DNA of 64,000 nt, taken from positions 1-64,000 of the forward strand of contig NZ_JAHVAP010000009.1 of the NCBI RefSeq assembly GCF_024721155.1. Direction: 5' to 3'. Below are positions 52,660 to 63,000 of this stretch, piece after piece. Source of the stretch: Mucilaginibacter phenanthrenivorans. GTDB lineage: Bacteria > Bacteroidota > Bacteroidia > Sphingobacteriales > Sphingobacteriaceae. Position 1 is the first letter of the stretch. Every line of letters begins with the position of its first letter. The position numbers were made by a program, and so were the translations under genes. The notes beneath the pieces were generated by a model. That model had not been told where the DNA came from and did no database searches. It saw only the letters and a list, made by a program, of their open reading frames with translations.

Positions 52660-54420
52660 CTAACTTACAATTTTCACACCCGCAGGCGCGTGCACAGTTG
52701 TTTTTATTTTCCCATTAGGCATTTTTGCGTGTTTTACTTTTAAAACGCCGTAAGGCGTAGGGAAAGTACCTTCAGCAAAGGTTAAGTTGCCAAGATGCGG
52801 TTCTATTTTTATAACCTTACAGCCCGGGGCCAGAACTTTAATTCCAAGCACGTGCTCCGTAAGCCATGGTGTTGGCCCTGAGGCCCAGCCATGCGCCAAA
52901 CTATGCCGGAAACCTTTATAACAGAACGCACCATATTTGCTATGGATATCTATTTTCCCCTCCGGCACCAATTCATCTATCCTCGATGCATTGGGTAGCC
53001 AGTCGATATTAAAATCCTCCCAAAAGGTTGTTGCGCCCAGGCTTAACATTGGGCCCCAAAAGTTTTTTATAGCATCCATAGCACCCTGGTAATCGCCGGC
53101 TTTTGCTTTAGCCTGCAGCATGTAGTAGCCAAAATAGGTGGAGAAGTCATGTACGCCATTTGCAGATATAATACTATTTGCTTTTTCGGGCGATATCAAT
53201 CCCGCCAATCCCATCAACGCGGCTGCCTGTTTTGATCCGTTAGCATCAGGAACATTTTTTATTAAGCGCGCTACAACGGCCCTGCATTTTTTTGCTGTAG
53301 CCGGGTCTTTTAAGATATCACTTAATTCGGCTCCATCATTTAGGGTGATGATCAGCATGCCCTGTAAACCGGCATGGATCCCTTTTACGTTTGGCGACGA
53401 GGGCCAGTCGAGGAAGCGGTTGCCGCCATCAAGTATTTCGCTGTCGTTTTTATCTATTTTTTCACTAAGCTGACCAAGTAGTTTTGCGAGGTAGCTTTTT
53501 TGTTGCTTTAAATAACTCAGGTTACCGTTATGCATATACCAGTCGTGCTGAATAATTATCCACCACATGGAGTACGATACCATGCCGGCCATATACCCGG
53601 GATACGGTGTAATATCACGGGCTTCATCCAGGCTTTTTGGAACTACATCGTTATCACCAAAAACAGCAGCTATGGTTGATGTTTCCGGGTGCATATCCCC
53701 TACCCACACCAGGCGGTCGCGTTTGATGCCGTCCCACAGGTAATCCTGCATATTGAGGTGAACGGTATAAGCACCCGTCATCCAGATCTTATTGAGCAAA
53801 GTATCGCTGCAATTAAACGAGCCGAGATATGGGATATCCCTAAACACAAAAATTGCGTTTACTTCCTTCAGCTTAAGCTCAACATTATCATCCACCAAAT
53901 CCATCCGCACAAACCTGAACCCGGTATTGCCAATTTCAAGTTTACCCAACCATGGTACCGAAACAATGTAATCACGCATGGCGTGATCGTTGGTGGCATT
54001 CTTCGCTGTATCGGCAACGTCAGACATTGCTTCGGCAACTGATTCACCGAAACGAAGACGAACACGAATCGGTTTACCGCCGCGCGATTGATCGGTTATT
54101 ATTTGCAAGCCTCCTTGTAATTCTTTTCCAAAATCAAATAAAATGCCTGCCTTACCCTTGTCATTACTTTTCAGGATGCAAAGATTACTTCCTGAAAGAT
54201 CAGCCTGGCCAATACCTGGTTGCAATAGTTGTTTTGCATTAACGATATTGGTTGCAGCATTTTCCGACTCCCATTCAATTTTTACCGGTGGTAAATAACG
54301 ACGCACCGTGGCTTCCGTGCGCGACTGAGCAGCTCTGCCTTTTGAAAAAACAGGCGGTAGTTGAGCTTCGGCTGTATTTACTACCAGCACGATAAAAATA
54401 AACAGGATAAATTTTTGCAT
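52660..54420 (-). CDS. GH78-type alpha-L-rhamnosidase (short form)
   Basis: The 586-residue protein has a signal peptide ending near VNTAEA. Beta-sandwich front part, then DYLWDGIKRDRLVWVGDMHP, the GH78 signature DGxxRDRxxW with catalytic Asp/Glu in the (alpha/alpha)6 barrel. FWEDFNIDWLPNASRIDELV and SLAHGWASGPTPWLTEHVLG follow, with the C-terminal beta domain (VLKVKHAKMPNGK). Many GH78 enzymes are 750-1100 residues, so this lacks the extra N-terminal domains but looks complete. It would cleave terminal alpha-L-rhamnose. Confidence 0.87.
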   Translation of the reverse strand: MQKFILFIFIVLVVNTAEAQLPPVFSKGRAAQSRTEATVRRYLPPVKIEWESENAATNIVNAKQLLQPGIGQADLSGSNLCILKSNDKGKAGILFDFGKELQGGLQIITDQSRGGKPIRVRLRFGESVAEAMSDVADTAKNATNDHAMRDYIVSVPWLGKLEIGNTGFRFVRMDLVDDNVELKLKEVNAIFVFRDIPYLGSFNCSDTLLNKIWMTGAYTVHLNMQDYLWDGIKRDRLVWVGDMHPETSTIAAVFGDNDVVPKSLDEARDITPYPGYMAGMVSYSMWWIIIQHDWYMHNGNLSYLKQQKSYLAKLLGQLSEKIDKNDSEILDGGNRFLDWPSSPNVKGIHAGLQGMLIITLNDGAELSDILKDPATAKKCRAVVARLIKNVPDANGSKQAAALMGLAGLISPEKANSIISANGVHDFSTYFGYYMLQAKAKAGDYQGAMDAIKNFWGPMLSLGATTFWEDFNIDWLPNASRIDELVPEGKIDIHSKYGAFCYKGFRHSLAHGWASGPTPWLTEHVLGIKVLAPGCKVIKIEPHLGNLTFAEGTFPTPYGVLKVKHAKMPNGKIKTTVHAPAGVKIVS

Positions 54421-54441
54421 AGGTTATTTAAACGGAATTTT

Positions 54442-54461
54442 TGTTTACAAGTGGGTAAACA
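54442..54461. promoter_or_regulatory. Inverted repeat upstream of GH78
   Basis: TGTTTAC and GTAAACA arms (7 bp each) with a 6-bp spacer, about 21 bp before the GH78 start. Operator-like. Confidence 0.4.
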
Positions 54462-54539
54462 TAATCAACACGTTGACTTTGCCCGTCATGTACTGTCTTA
54501 CCGGCGGGTACTATGGTTTATCGATGGAAATAAATAAAG

Positions 54540-54565
54540 AGCGCTTCCACGAGGGTGAAAGTGCT
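54540..54565 (-). terminator. Candidate terminator of response-regulator gene
   Basis: On the minus strand AGCACTTTCAC CCTC GTGGAAGCGCT forms an 11-bp stem with one mismatch and one wobble, followed by CTTTATTTATTT. It lies about 68 bp past the response-regulator stop. Confidence 0.5.
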
Positions 54566-54632
54566 TAGTTCCTGCTTTTCCTGGTATTTAATTACCGATT
54601 TTCCATCTAAAAAGCGGCAAAAAATTTTAAAG

Positions 54633-55046
54633 CTACTGAGCTTCTATCAGGTTAAATATCTTGCAAATCTTGTCCGAAAACAATGGTTTCACCACGTAAT
54701 CCTTTACAAATGGATAACGGCTTGCCCTTTTGATATCTTCGTCGTGGACGGAAGATGTGAGAAGAAAAATTCTGGGCTTTTCATTGGCATCGGTTGCCAA
54801 ATATCGGTAGTTATCCAAAAACTCCCAGCCATTCATTACAGGCATATTCAGGTCCAGTAAAATATAATCATAAACAAAAGCCGGCTGCCTGGCTTTTGTT
54901 TCCGTTATTAAATCAATAGCGATTTTTCCGTTTAAACACGACGTAATGTTTGAATTGACAAAGAATTTTTTTATATACTTTGTTGAAATTAAATTATTAA
55001 GGTTATCGTCATCAACTAATAAAACATTAATTGCCTTATTCTGCAT
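54633..55046 (-). CDS. Single-domain response regulator
   Basis: The 137-residue protein is a receiver domain only. It has the acidic cluster D12-D14 in LLVDDDNLNN, phospho-acceptor D65 in YILLDLNMPVMNGW, the T/S switch in FLLTSSVHDED and a C-terminal Lys in DYVVKPLF. There is no output domain, so it is probably a phosphorelay shuttle, for instance for a hybrid kinase such as the one at 28162. It follows the haloperoxidase-like gene in the same direction, 72 bp away. Confidence 0.88.
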   Translation of the reverse strand: MQNKAINVLLVDDDNLNNLISTKYIKKFFVNSNITSCLNGKIAIDLITETKARQPAFVYDYILLDLNMPVMNGWEFLDNYRYLATDANEKPRIFLLTSSVHDEDIKRASRYPFVKDYVVKPLFSDKICKIFNLIEAQ

Positions 55047-55118
55047 AGTTATAGGTCTTTATATGGGTGTTATTCAATAATTTATCACTAGAGATTCTGA
55101 AGATAATAAAATTTATTT

Positions 55119-56447
55119 TCATTTCTTCATATGCAAACTTAAGACAACACTATCACCTACCGTTTTCCCATAACCTGATGACACTATGGTTGAATTACGA
55201 AAGTGAATACCGCCATAAAATCGCGATAATGATGTTTCATCAGCCGCCTGCCGGAAAGACTTGAATGAACGACTTTTGATGCCAAATTCAAGTTCAGAAG
55301 TGTCCTTGTAAGCTATATTATCACCGAAAATATCGGTCAGTACTTCAGCGGCTGAAGCCGAGATGGTACAGTGCCCACAAGTGTATTCCGGGAATGGCGG
55401 GGTTTGCAGGTGCGGACGCCAGTCTTTATCAAAATACCTGTCGATAACCGTTTCCGGCCTTACCGTAGCGTATTTAAACTTGGCGGCCCAACATTCAATA
55501 AAGGCGTCAAACAATGCGATGGAAGTTTTTGCAAAGGCGTATACGGTTGTTGGGAAATCTGCTTTGGCCTGCCCTGCCGCAATACCGGTTACACTCATCC
55601 AATGTCCCGGGGGCGAGAATTTCTTTGTAATAAACATCACGTGGCCCAGCACATTTAGCTTGCCGGGATTATCATCCCAAAAATCGGCGATATGAGTCTG
55701 CTCCGGGTCTAATTTATTGCCTGCATTCATTATCATCATTACTTCCTGGTAATACTTACTTGTTTTATCAGTAACGTTAAAAGCCGGTGGCGGCGCAACG
55801 TCAAATTGGTTGGCATCCTTCATTACCATTGTGCGAATCTCGGACCAATGCGGTTCAACAGCGGCTGCATATGATGGCGGTGTTGGGACCCATCTACCGG
55901 GAATATCCTTCACCGAATACTTTGATGAGCTACGGGTTTTTAAATAATTGTCGCCCTTGCTCCACTTCATAACCGACATGCCAACCCGATTTGCGTAAGC
56001 TTCTGATCCGCTTACCATATCGCTTGACATGCCATGATCAACCGCCAGCTTGTGCAGGCTATCGGTATAATACTTCATACTTCCCTCCGGAAAGGTAACT
56101 GCCCCGCCAACATGGCAAAATGCCTGCAAAGCAGCATATTCAAAATCTATTTGTTCGCCAGGCAATGGTTTTGCTACTGATTTAAAACCATTCAATTGCC
56201 CGCATAACGAATTGAATTTTTTAGGGTAACCGGCGGCCATTACCTCGTAAGCCGCAATATTGGCGTAAGCGTAATTACGGGACGCCACAACGGGCGAAAA
56301 ATTATTCCCCATCACCACGCTGTTTAGCTCATGAACGGTACTGCTATATAATTCCGGGTCGTGAAGGATCTTTTGATAGTCCGGCTTTTTACACGCGGAA
56401 ACAAACAAAACACATACCAGCAAAAACAATAATTTGAAAAACTTCAT
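55119..56447 (-). CDS. Vanadium-dependent haloperoxidase-like lipoprotein (PAP2 superfamily)
   Basis: The 442-residue protein has a lipobox in VCVLFVSAC. The active-site pattern is FKYATVRPETVIDRYFD (Lys and RP box), PPFPEYTCGHCTISASAA (normally PSGH; here the Ser position is Cys, while His is kept) and SRFYGGIHFRNS (SRxxGGIH, with Asn where Asp is common). The enzyme family oxidises halides with H2O2; some members act as phosphatases. The GGIH and GH residues support vanadate or phosphate binding. It lies beside the GH65 gene, 16 bp downstream. Confidence 0.8.
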   Translation of the reverse strand: MKFFKLLFLLVCVLFVSACKKPDYQKILHDPELYSSTVHELNSVVMGNNFSPVVASRNYAYANIAAYEVMAAGYPKKFNSLCGQLNGFKSVAKPLPGEQIDFEYAALQAFCHVGGAVTFPEGSMKYYTDSLHKLAVDHGMSSDMVSGSEAYANRVGMSVMKWSKGDNYLKTRSSSKYSVKDIPGRWVPTPPSYAAAVEPHWSEIRTMVMKDANQFDVAPPPAFNVTDKTSKYYQEVMMIMNAGNKLDPEQTHIADFWDDNPGKLNVLGHVMFITKKFSPPGHWMSVTGIAAGQAKADFPTTVYAFAKTSIALFDAFIECWAAKFKYATVRPETVIDRYFDKDWRPHLQTPPFPEYTCGHCTISASAAEVLTDIFGDNIAYKDTSELEFGIKSRSFKSFRQAADETSLSRFYGGIHFRNSTIVSSGYGKTVGDSVVLSLHMKK

Positions 56448-56463
56448 ATTCTATAAAAATTAG

Positions 56464-58503
56464 CTACTTAATAACGTATGTCTTCTTCTCAACACCAACG
56501 CCTGTTATGGTCAAAGATTTCCAGTTGGATGGCAACTTGCTTTTTACCTGCGTTATCCCGGTTGGCGTAATATCCAATCCACCAAAGCCCATCAACAAGC
56601 TTTGAATAATACCCCCTGCCCCGGTTGCAAAATAGGGATTGGTGCCGCCCTTTGTCTCTGCAATCACCCTGAACGGCGGGTTTAAATTTGGCTCATAAGC
56701 ATCCTTAAAAAAGTGATATGCTTTATCCCCATTTCCAAGCCGCGCGTACAGCAAAGTAAATATCGCCTGCGTCATGGCAGGTGTGCCCTGGTTAGGTACA
56801 CGGGTTTCGTAGTACTCCAAATCCTTTTTTACCCGGGCCGCGTCTGTGATGGTCTTTAGTGGATAGGCCAACAGGTTTACATCGGCCTGTTTAATACCCT
56901 CGCCTTTATAGGTGTCAAATTCCTTGGTTACACCGTCGTCAAATTTTGCAATAGGTATGTTCTGTGCCACCAGTGCCCAATCAGCATTTGCGTTAAGCCC
57001 TAAAAGTTTTGCGGCTGCGGCAGCATTTTGCAAATTGGCTTTAGCAGCGGCATTTGTAAAGGCATCGTTGTCAACGTTCTCCGCCCATTCATCGGCAGCA
57101 ACAACGTCCTTTATATCATAATGGCCGGGGCCGTTGCGTTCCACGCGGCTTGCCCAAAAATCGGCAGTGGCACTCAGGATCGGCCAGCCTTTTTCTAACA
57201 GCCATTGCTTATCCTGCGTAACGCAATAATAGTTCCACGCGGCCAAAGCCACGCAGGCAGTTATATGATGTTCAAACGGACCGCTTAATGCCCAAACCGG
57301 TGTTTCCTCTACCCCACTGTCGGCGCTTTCCCAAGGAAACATAGCGCCCTTATAACCGTGCGAAAATGCATTCTGCTTTGCCACCGCCAGGCGCTGAAAG
57401 CGGTATTCAACCAGCGATTTTGCAATCTCCGGGTGCAGCACCAACAAGGCCGGGTACATCCAAAGGTCGGCATCCCAAAATACGTGACCATTATAGCCTA
57501 ATCCTGAAAGACCCATGGGCGATGGCGAGTATGCAGTGCCCTCTCGCGAAAAAGAATATAGGTGATACAACATGCTGTGTACATCCTGCTGCGCTTGCGG
57601 GTCACCCTCAATTTTAATATCACTTTTCCATAGCTCATCCCAAGCCTGCTCGTGGTATTTTATCAAACGTTCCCGCCCCTCCAATTTGGCAAACATGGTT
57701 AAACGTTCGGCCTGGTTCAGTGGGTCGGCATCATGTGCTGATGTTATGGATGAACCCGCAACAGCATATTGCCAGGTTTGCCCTGCCGGGATAGCTTTGG
57801 TAAACTTCATCAGGTGCATGTTGTTATCCCACATCTCGTGGATCACCCTTGGTTCCTGGCCATGCAGCTCATTAAATAAAAATGTATTTGATGCGCACAA
57901 TTGCAATTTACCCGTGGGGCTTTTTGCCGTGGAGGTTAGCAGGCTTACCGTTACATGCGGCCTGTCAATCTCGTTATAATAATTCTGTACGTCCTTTAAA
58001 GCATCAGGTGCTTCCATTATGCTGGCTGCAGTAATAGTTATCGCCTTTTTTGCCGTGATGGAGATATCCATCAAAACAGTAAAAGGCAAATGGCGCAAAG
58101 AATAATAGGTGTATTTTACCGATGCGGCATCGCCGTAATCAAAGGTGGTTGTAAATGCAGCGTGCTGCATATCCAGTTGCTGCTTAAAATTAGTGATGTT
58201 GCCGGCCTCTATGCGCTTCCCGTCAATTTCGAGATACATATTTAACAGGTTAAAGCTGTTGAGGAAGTTGCTTACGCGTCCGCGGCCATATAGATCATAG
58301 GCACCTGCCAATACCACGTTCTTTACTTTAAAAGGTTCGGGTGATGATACTATCCCGATCATCCCGTTGGCTACAGTAATGCCATAGTAATTTGCCGGAT
58401 CGATGTGATCTGCCTTAATTATCCATCCATCCGGGGTTTGCGAATAACTGCTTAAACACGCCGAAATACAGGTTATGATAAGGATAAGTTTTTTCATTCG
58501 CAC
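56464..58503 (-). CDS. Glycoside hydrolase family 65 protein, secreted
   Basis: The 679-residue protein has a signal peptide ending near SSYSQ. The super-beta-sandwich N-domain begins WIIKADHIDPANYYGITVAN. The (alpha/alpha)6 catalytic domain carries HVFWDADLWMYPALLVLHPE, FPWESADSGVEETPVW and the acid catalyst E472 in AADEWAENVDNDAFTN. Members are inverting phosphorylases or hydrolases of alpha-glucosides. The export signal and the missing phosphate loop (HTVxPG-like) suggest hydrolysis, perhaps of kojibiose- or trehalose-type linkages (PGGHG-like). It probably shares a transcript with the haloperoxidase-like gene 16 bp downstream. Confidence 0.83.
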   Translation of the reverse strand: MRMKKLILIITCISACLSSYSQTPDGWIIKADHIDPANYYGITVANGMIGIVSSPEPFKVKNVVLAGAYDLYGRGRVSNFLNSFNLLNMYLEIDGKRIEAGNITNFKQQLDMQHAAFTTTFDYGDAASVKYTYYSLRHLPFTVLMDISITAKKAITITAASIMEAPDALKDVQNYYNEIDRPHVTVSLLTSTAKSPTGKLQLCASNTFLFNELHGQEPRVIHEMWDNNMHLMKFTKAIPAGQTWQYAVAGSSITSAHDADPLNQAERLTMFAKLEGRERLIKYHEQAWDELWKSDIKIEGDPQAQQDVHSMLYHLYSFSREGTAYSPSPMGLSGLGYNGHVFWDADLWMYPALLVLHPEIAKSLVEYRFQRLAVAKQNAFSHGYKGAMFPWESADSGVEETPVWALSGPFEHHITACVALAAWNYYCVTQDKQWLLEKGWPILSATADFWASRVERNGPGHYDIKDVVAADEWAENVDNDAFTNAAAKANLQNAAAAAKLLGLNANADWALVAQNIPIAKFDDGVTKEFDTYKGEGIKQADVNLLAYPLKTITDAARVKKDLEYYETRVPNQGTPAMTQAIFTLLYARLGNGDKAYHFFKDAYEPNLNPPFRVIAETKGGTNPYFATGAGGIIQSLLMGFGGLDITPTGITQVKSKLPSNWKSLTITGVGVEKKTYVIK

Positions 58504-58865
58504 ATCTTTATAGTTCGCGCCGTCTCAAACTGTTGTATAATCAATCAGGCGTCCTGTTTAAAAAATCAGGGGTCTAATAATCAAATAATCAGCTGCGGAG
58601 AAGCAGGGTTTAATAATGGTTAATTAGTTGCACTAAGATAAATAAGCCTTTTGATGCACCCACTACGTTACCGGTTAATTTTTTGCAAACCTTACCGGAA
58701 ACCTTATCGCAAACGTTTGTTGTTGGCAAATAACAAGCATGTGTTTTTTAACAATTTCCCAAAACGACAAACATTCCCTAAAACCTGCCTATCTTCAGTT
58801 TTAATGCGTTTTCTTCGTTCTATATTCCTATTTTTACTCATCAATTATACCCCCTGAATTTAAAA
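58504..58865. other. Divergent intergenic region between GH65 and SRPBCC genes
   Basis: 362 bp with no credible gene. It contains the palindrome CAAACGTTTG at 58710-58719, in the context CGCAAACGTTTGTT, close to the LacI-family operator pattern, and scattered CTTACCGG/ACCTTATCGC words. Promoters for both flanking genes should lie here. Confidence 0.55.
58710..58719. promoter_or_regulatory. LacI-type operator-like palindrome
   Basis: CAAACGTTTG flanked by G and T resembles LacI/GalR-family sites. About 205 bp from GH65 and 147 bp from the SRPBCC gene; no LacI gene is in the window. Confidence 0.4.
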
Positions 58866-59801
58866 ATGGCTAAACGTTTTCTGTGGATCCTGCTTTCGCT
58901 GGCAGTATTATTCTTTGCAGCTATTTACCTGCTTATCCCCTCAAAAATTACAATAACAAGGTTTATAATAGTTAGGGTGGCCGAGAATCATGCCGCCGAT
59001 GTTTTAACAACTGCAACCGGATGGAATAGCTGGTGGCCCGGTAGTAAAGGTACAATTGCCGGGGCTTATGCTTATAAAACCACTTTGTATAATGCTGCAA
59101 AATTCAGCAACAGCGGTGTTCAATTAACTGTTATAAACAACAATGTACCGTCAACCGCTAAAGTAACCTATCTTGCTGAAGATAAGGAAACCACGAAAAT
59201 CACCTGGACAGACGATCAATTAAGCAACTCGAACCCGTTTATAAGATTGAAGCAGTATATGAGCATATCCGCTAAAGAGAAAAATACGGACCAACTATTG
59301 CAGCATCTTAAACAGTTTTTAGAGGATGATAAAAATGTTTATCACCTTGCTGTAAAGGTATCGCAGGTGAAGGATACCATTGTTGTTACAAATAAGCTTG
59401 CGCTAAAACAGCTTCCGGATTTGCAGCAAGTTTACCAACTGGTTGATGGCTTAAAACAATTAATAGTAAAACAAGGTGCCATTGAAGTAGCTCCGCCGAT
59501 GCTGAATATCCACCAGTCGGCGCAAAATGAGTTTGATGTTATGGTGGGCATCCCTATCAATAAAGAGATAAAAACAAGCGGTACGGTAGCCATCCACAAA
59601 TTAGTACCGGGCAATATTTTGGAGGCCGAGGTGAAAGGCGGGCCGAATACCATAAACGCCTCTATAAATAAGCTTGAAGCCTATAAAAAGGACCACAACC
59701 TGGTTTCGCCTGCAATGCCCTATCAATCTTTAATAACTAACAGGATGGCTGAAAAGGACACCGGCAAATGGGTTACCAAACTTTATTGCCCTATTTTTTA
59801 G
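58866..59801 (+). CDS. Membrane-anchored SRPBCC/GyrI-like small-molecule-binding protein
   Basis: The 311-residue protein has an N-terminal TM (WILLSLAVLFFAAIYLLIPS). The SRPBCC-like part (~25-145) has WNSWWPGS. The C-terminal GyrI/effector-binding-like fold (~150-311) has VVTNKLALKQLPDLQQ, FDVMVGIPINKE, AEVKGG and a final TGKWVTKLYCPI, as in the AraC effector-binding family. There is no DNA-binding domain, so it is probably a periplasmic ligand-binding or toxin-sequestering protein. The ligand is unknown. Confidence 0.75.
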   Translation: MAKRFLWILLSLAVLFFAAIYLLIPSKITITRFIIVRVAENHAADVLTTATGWNSWWPGSKGTIAGAYAYKTTLYNAAKFSNSGVQLTVINNNVPSTAKVTYLAEDKETTKITWTDDQLSNSNPFIRLKQYMSISAKEKNTDQLLQHLKQFLEDDKNVYHLAVKVSQVKDTIVVTNKLALKQLPDLQQVYQLVDGLKQLIVKQGAIEVAPPMLNIHQSAQNEFDVMVGIPINKEIKTSGTVAIHKLVPGNILEAEVKGGPNTINASINKLEAYKKDHNLVSPAMPYQSLITNRMAEKDTGKWVTKLYCPIF

Positions 59802-60024
59802 GTCGATAAATGCTCCTTTTTTATAGTTAGATAGGAGTTACCCGCAAATCTGTATAGCTATTTCAGGGCGGGTCAGGGGGGGTAACAGGGTTAACATAAT
59901 TCAATGTTAACCCATGTATAAAAATCTACTAATCAATAACTTACATATATTTCTGAAAAAAGGGGGTTAACATTTTTAGAATAAATACTATTGGTTGAAC
60001 TTCAATTTATAAGTTACACAACCC

Positions 60025-63000
60025 TTATTTAGTTATCAATAATTTACCGTCGTAAGTTACCACCAGGTAGGCATTTTTCCCATTCTGCTTAAGCGGTTGC
60101 ATAAAGGTTACTTCCTGGAAATTGAATGCGGTGTTAACCCAGTAATCCGGGATCTTGAAGTCTTTGCGCTGTTTGTCATATCCCAACGTGGCTAAACCAA
60201 GCGCATCGTATTTTCCTTCGTAAGGTACTACGCCCCAAAAATTACCGTTGATGATCACATCATTTCCGGATGAGGCAATAATTGAACGGATAGGCGCCTG
60301 CTGATAAGCATAAGGCAAATCAATAGCAGTTTTGGCATGCAGTACATCGCTGATGAAAACACTTTTAAAAGTATTGGCGGTGAGTTTTTTCTCCTCATCC
60401 AACTTGTCCTTGAAAATTTCAGCGGTAGTTTTATCGGCCATTTTTTGGAAGCTCAACCATTCCTTTTTAAGATAGGGAAGCTCCTGTTCCAAATCATTTT
60501 TAGGTCTGAAAGGATAGTAATTTCCTTTGTAGCAATAAGAAAGCACAAGATCGTTTTTACCATCGTCGTCCAGATCTGTATTATAAGCAAATAGCGGAGA
60601 GGATGGGGTTACGTTATATTTATTATTCAGCCCCCAGTTGCCGGCAATTAAATCAGGTTTACCATCTCCATCAATGTCAGTAATTGCTGCCGACTGCCAC
60701 CAGCCCTTCATCTCATCGAGGAAAGCGGATGAAAACCGCGTAAGCTTATGATCTTTACTCAGGAAGATATATAAAGGCTGCCATTCGGCTGTGACGATAA
60801 TGTCCGGTTCGCCATTCTTATCCACGTCCGCCGAAGTAATACTGGTAATGAATTGAATCTTACTAAGCTCGGGATATTTATCTTTTGCGACATCAAAGTT
60901 GCCGTTACCTTTATTTAGCAGGATAACAGATGACGATGGAGCGGTATAATTACGGTACGAAATACCGCCGCACAGAAAAATATCCATCAGTCCATCGCCA
61001 TTAAAATCAAACAAAAACAGTTTTGAAAAACGACCGGCCACTTGCGGCAGCGGCTTGTATTCAAACTGGTTATTTCCCTTGTTAATGTATAACCTTGGCG
61101 GCAATATCTTATCCGAATCTGCAAAGGGATGATTTGAGCTTAACACCAAAAGATCAGGCTTACCGTCCTTATTGGCATCAATCCACTTAGCATCCGCGTC
61201 ACCAAAATCGGGAGATTGATTAAAAGCAGGAACTGTCACTTTTTTAAAGCCTCCGTTAGCATTACCCGTTAGCAGGTATTTTTCCTCACCGGGGATGCCA
61301 CCAACGTAAATATCATCCAGCCCGTCCTGGTTTTCATCGGCAATGGCAATGGCCGGCGTATGCGGCAGGTAGCAATGCGGCAACAGGTAATAATAATTAA
61401 AATCAGGCGTGTCAAAGGTTTTCAGAGTTGCCAGGGATGTTACGCCGGTTTGTTTGTTGTCGAATTGTTTTTTATTCGACAAAAAGTCGGCTATCACTAT
61501 TGATACGTCCTTATTTGTTTGTGCCAGTTTGGAATCATAAGATATGATCGATTTTTTATTTAAGCTGAACGATTTGATAATTTTGGTCGAGTTATCCGGC
61601 CAAACAACCATTAGTTCTGTTGGCTTATCCCCTTTCGAAAAAGTAAACTGAAGCTCGTTACTTTGCCCGCTTTCAAAGGCGTTGCTGGTTTGAATCTCCT
61701 GGTGATCAACGTTATGTCCTGATTTCATGAACAGCTTGGTACCGATCCCATTTATGTTACCCACTTTAAATTTTACAGAATATTTTAAGAACGATGGCTT
61801 ATCGTTTGGATGATTTTCTATCGTCATGTTCCGGTAGATATAGGCCGGTTCATCCATGTTATTGGTTACAATTTCCATGTCACCGTCTCCATCCAAATCA
61901 ACGGCTATCGAGCCGGATGAAATAGACGGCTTTTGCATATCGTTATCAAAGGAAACATCTGCAAATTTCAACTCATTCCCTCCTTTATAAAGAAAATTAT
62001 GCACTGCGCCATCGGGCATCATATTAATTTTCTGGCGATCAAATTTCCTTTCGTTCTTGTATTGCCTAATGGTATTTGGATCGCCAAGATATTTCAGGTA
62101 ATCCATATCGTTCAAACGCTTTTTAATACCGTTCGAAAAAAACAAGTCCTTATGCCCGTCCATGTCAAAATCCTGCGCCAGCGGCGACCATGTCCAATCC
62201 GTAGCAGAAACCCCGGAGTACAGCGCCATATCCATAAACTTCTTGCCGTTGGCCACATTTATTTGCAGGCAGTTTTTTGAATATTGGTAATAAAATCCGC
62301 TGTTTACCTCCTGGTTATAAATATCTAAGGGCTCGTCATTAATGGTCGACTTTAGCGCCTTCATATCCTCAGGAAGCATATCCGTGCTTATCACATCCAG
62401 CATCCCGTCCTTATTGATATCGCTCATGGTGTTACCCATAGAGAAAAGGCTGGTATGCCCGAAAGCACTTTTCAACTGCTCCTTAAATGTGCCATTATGC
62501 TGATTGATGTAATAATAATCCTGCTCAAAAAAGTCGTTGCTTACATAAATATCATCCCAGCCGTCGTTGTTCAAATCGCCAACACTTACACCAAGTCCGT
62601 AACCAATTGGCGATGCATAAATACCGGAACCCGCGGTAACATCGGTAAAATGTCCGCCATCGTTTCTGAACAAATGGTCGCCGGCGTTATGGCTGTATTT
62701 AAACCGCTGCGACGAATCGCCATAAGTATCATTACTGTGTACCGATGAGGTTAACAGGAACATATCCAGATCGCCATCCTTATCATAATCAGTAAACGAC
62801 GCCTGGGTGGAAAAGCCTTCAAAGTCAAGCCCGTATTTGGCGGCGCTTTCAGTAAAGGTATTGTCGTGGTTGTTGATGTAAAGCTGATTTTTACCTTTAA
62901 AGCCATTATAGCCGGAAACAACAGTAACGTAAATGTCCATATAGCCATCTCCATTAATATCAACAACTGTAACGCCTGTCTTCCAATCGCCGGCACCTGC

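Noticed and set aside
58651..58857. 68-residue plus-strand frame in the GH65 divergent spacer
   Set aside because: Composition is unlike neighbouring proteins, no homology is recognisable, and it covers the operator-like palindrome; probably non-coding.
62455..62748. Hydrophobic plus-strand frame inside the VCBS gene
   Set aside because: It is antisense to DxDxDG repeats, whose complement reads as Ile/Val-rich; a shadow of the real gene.
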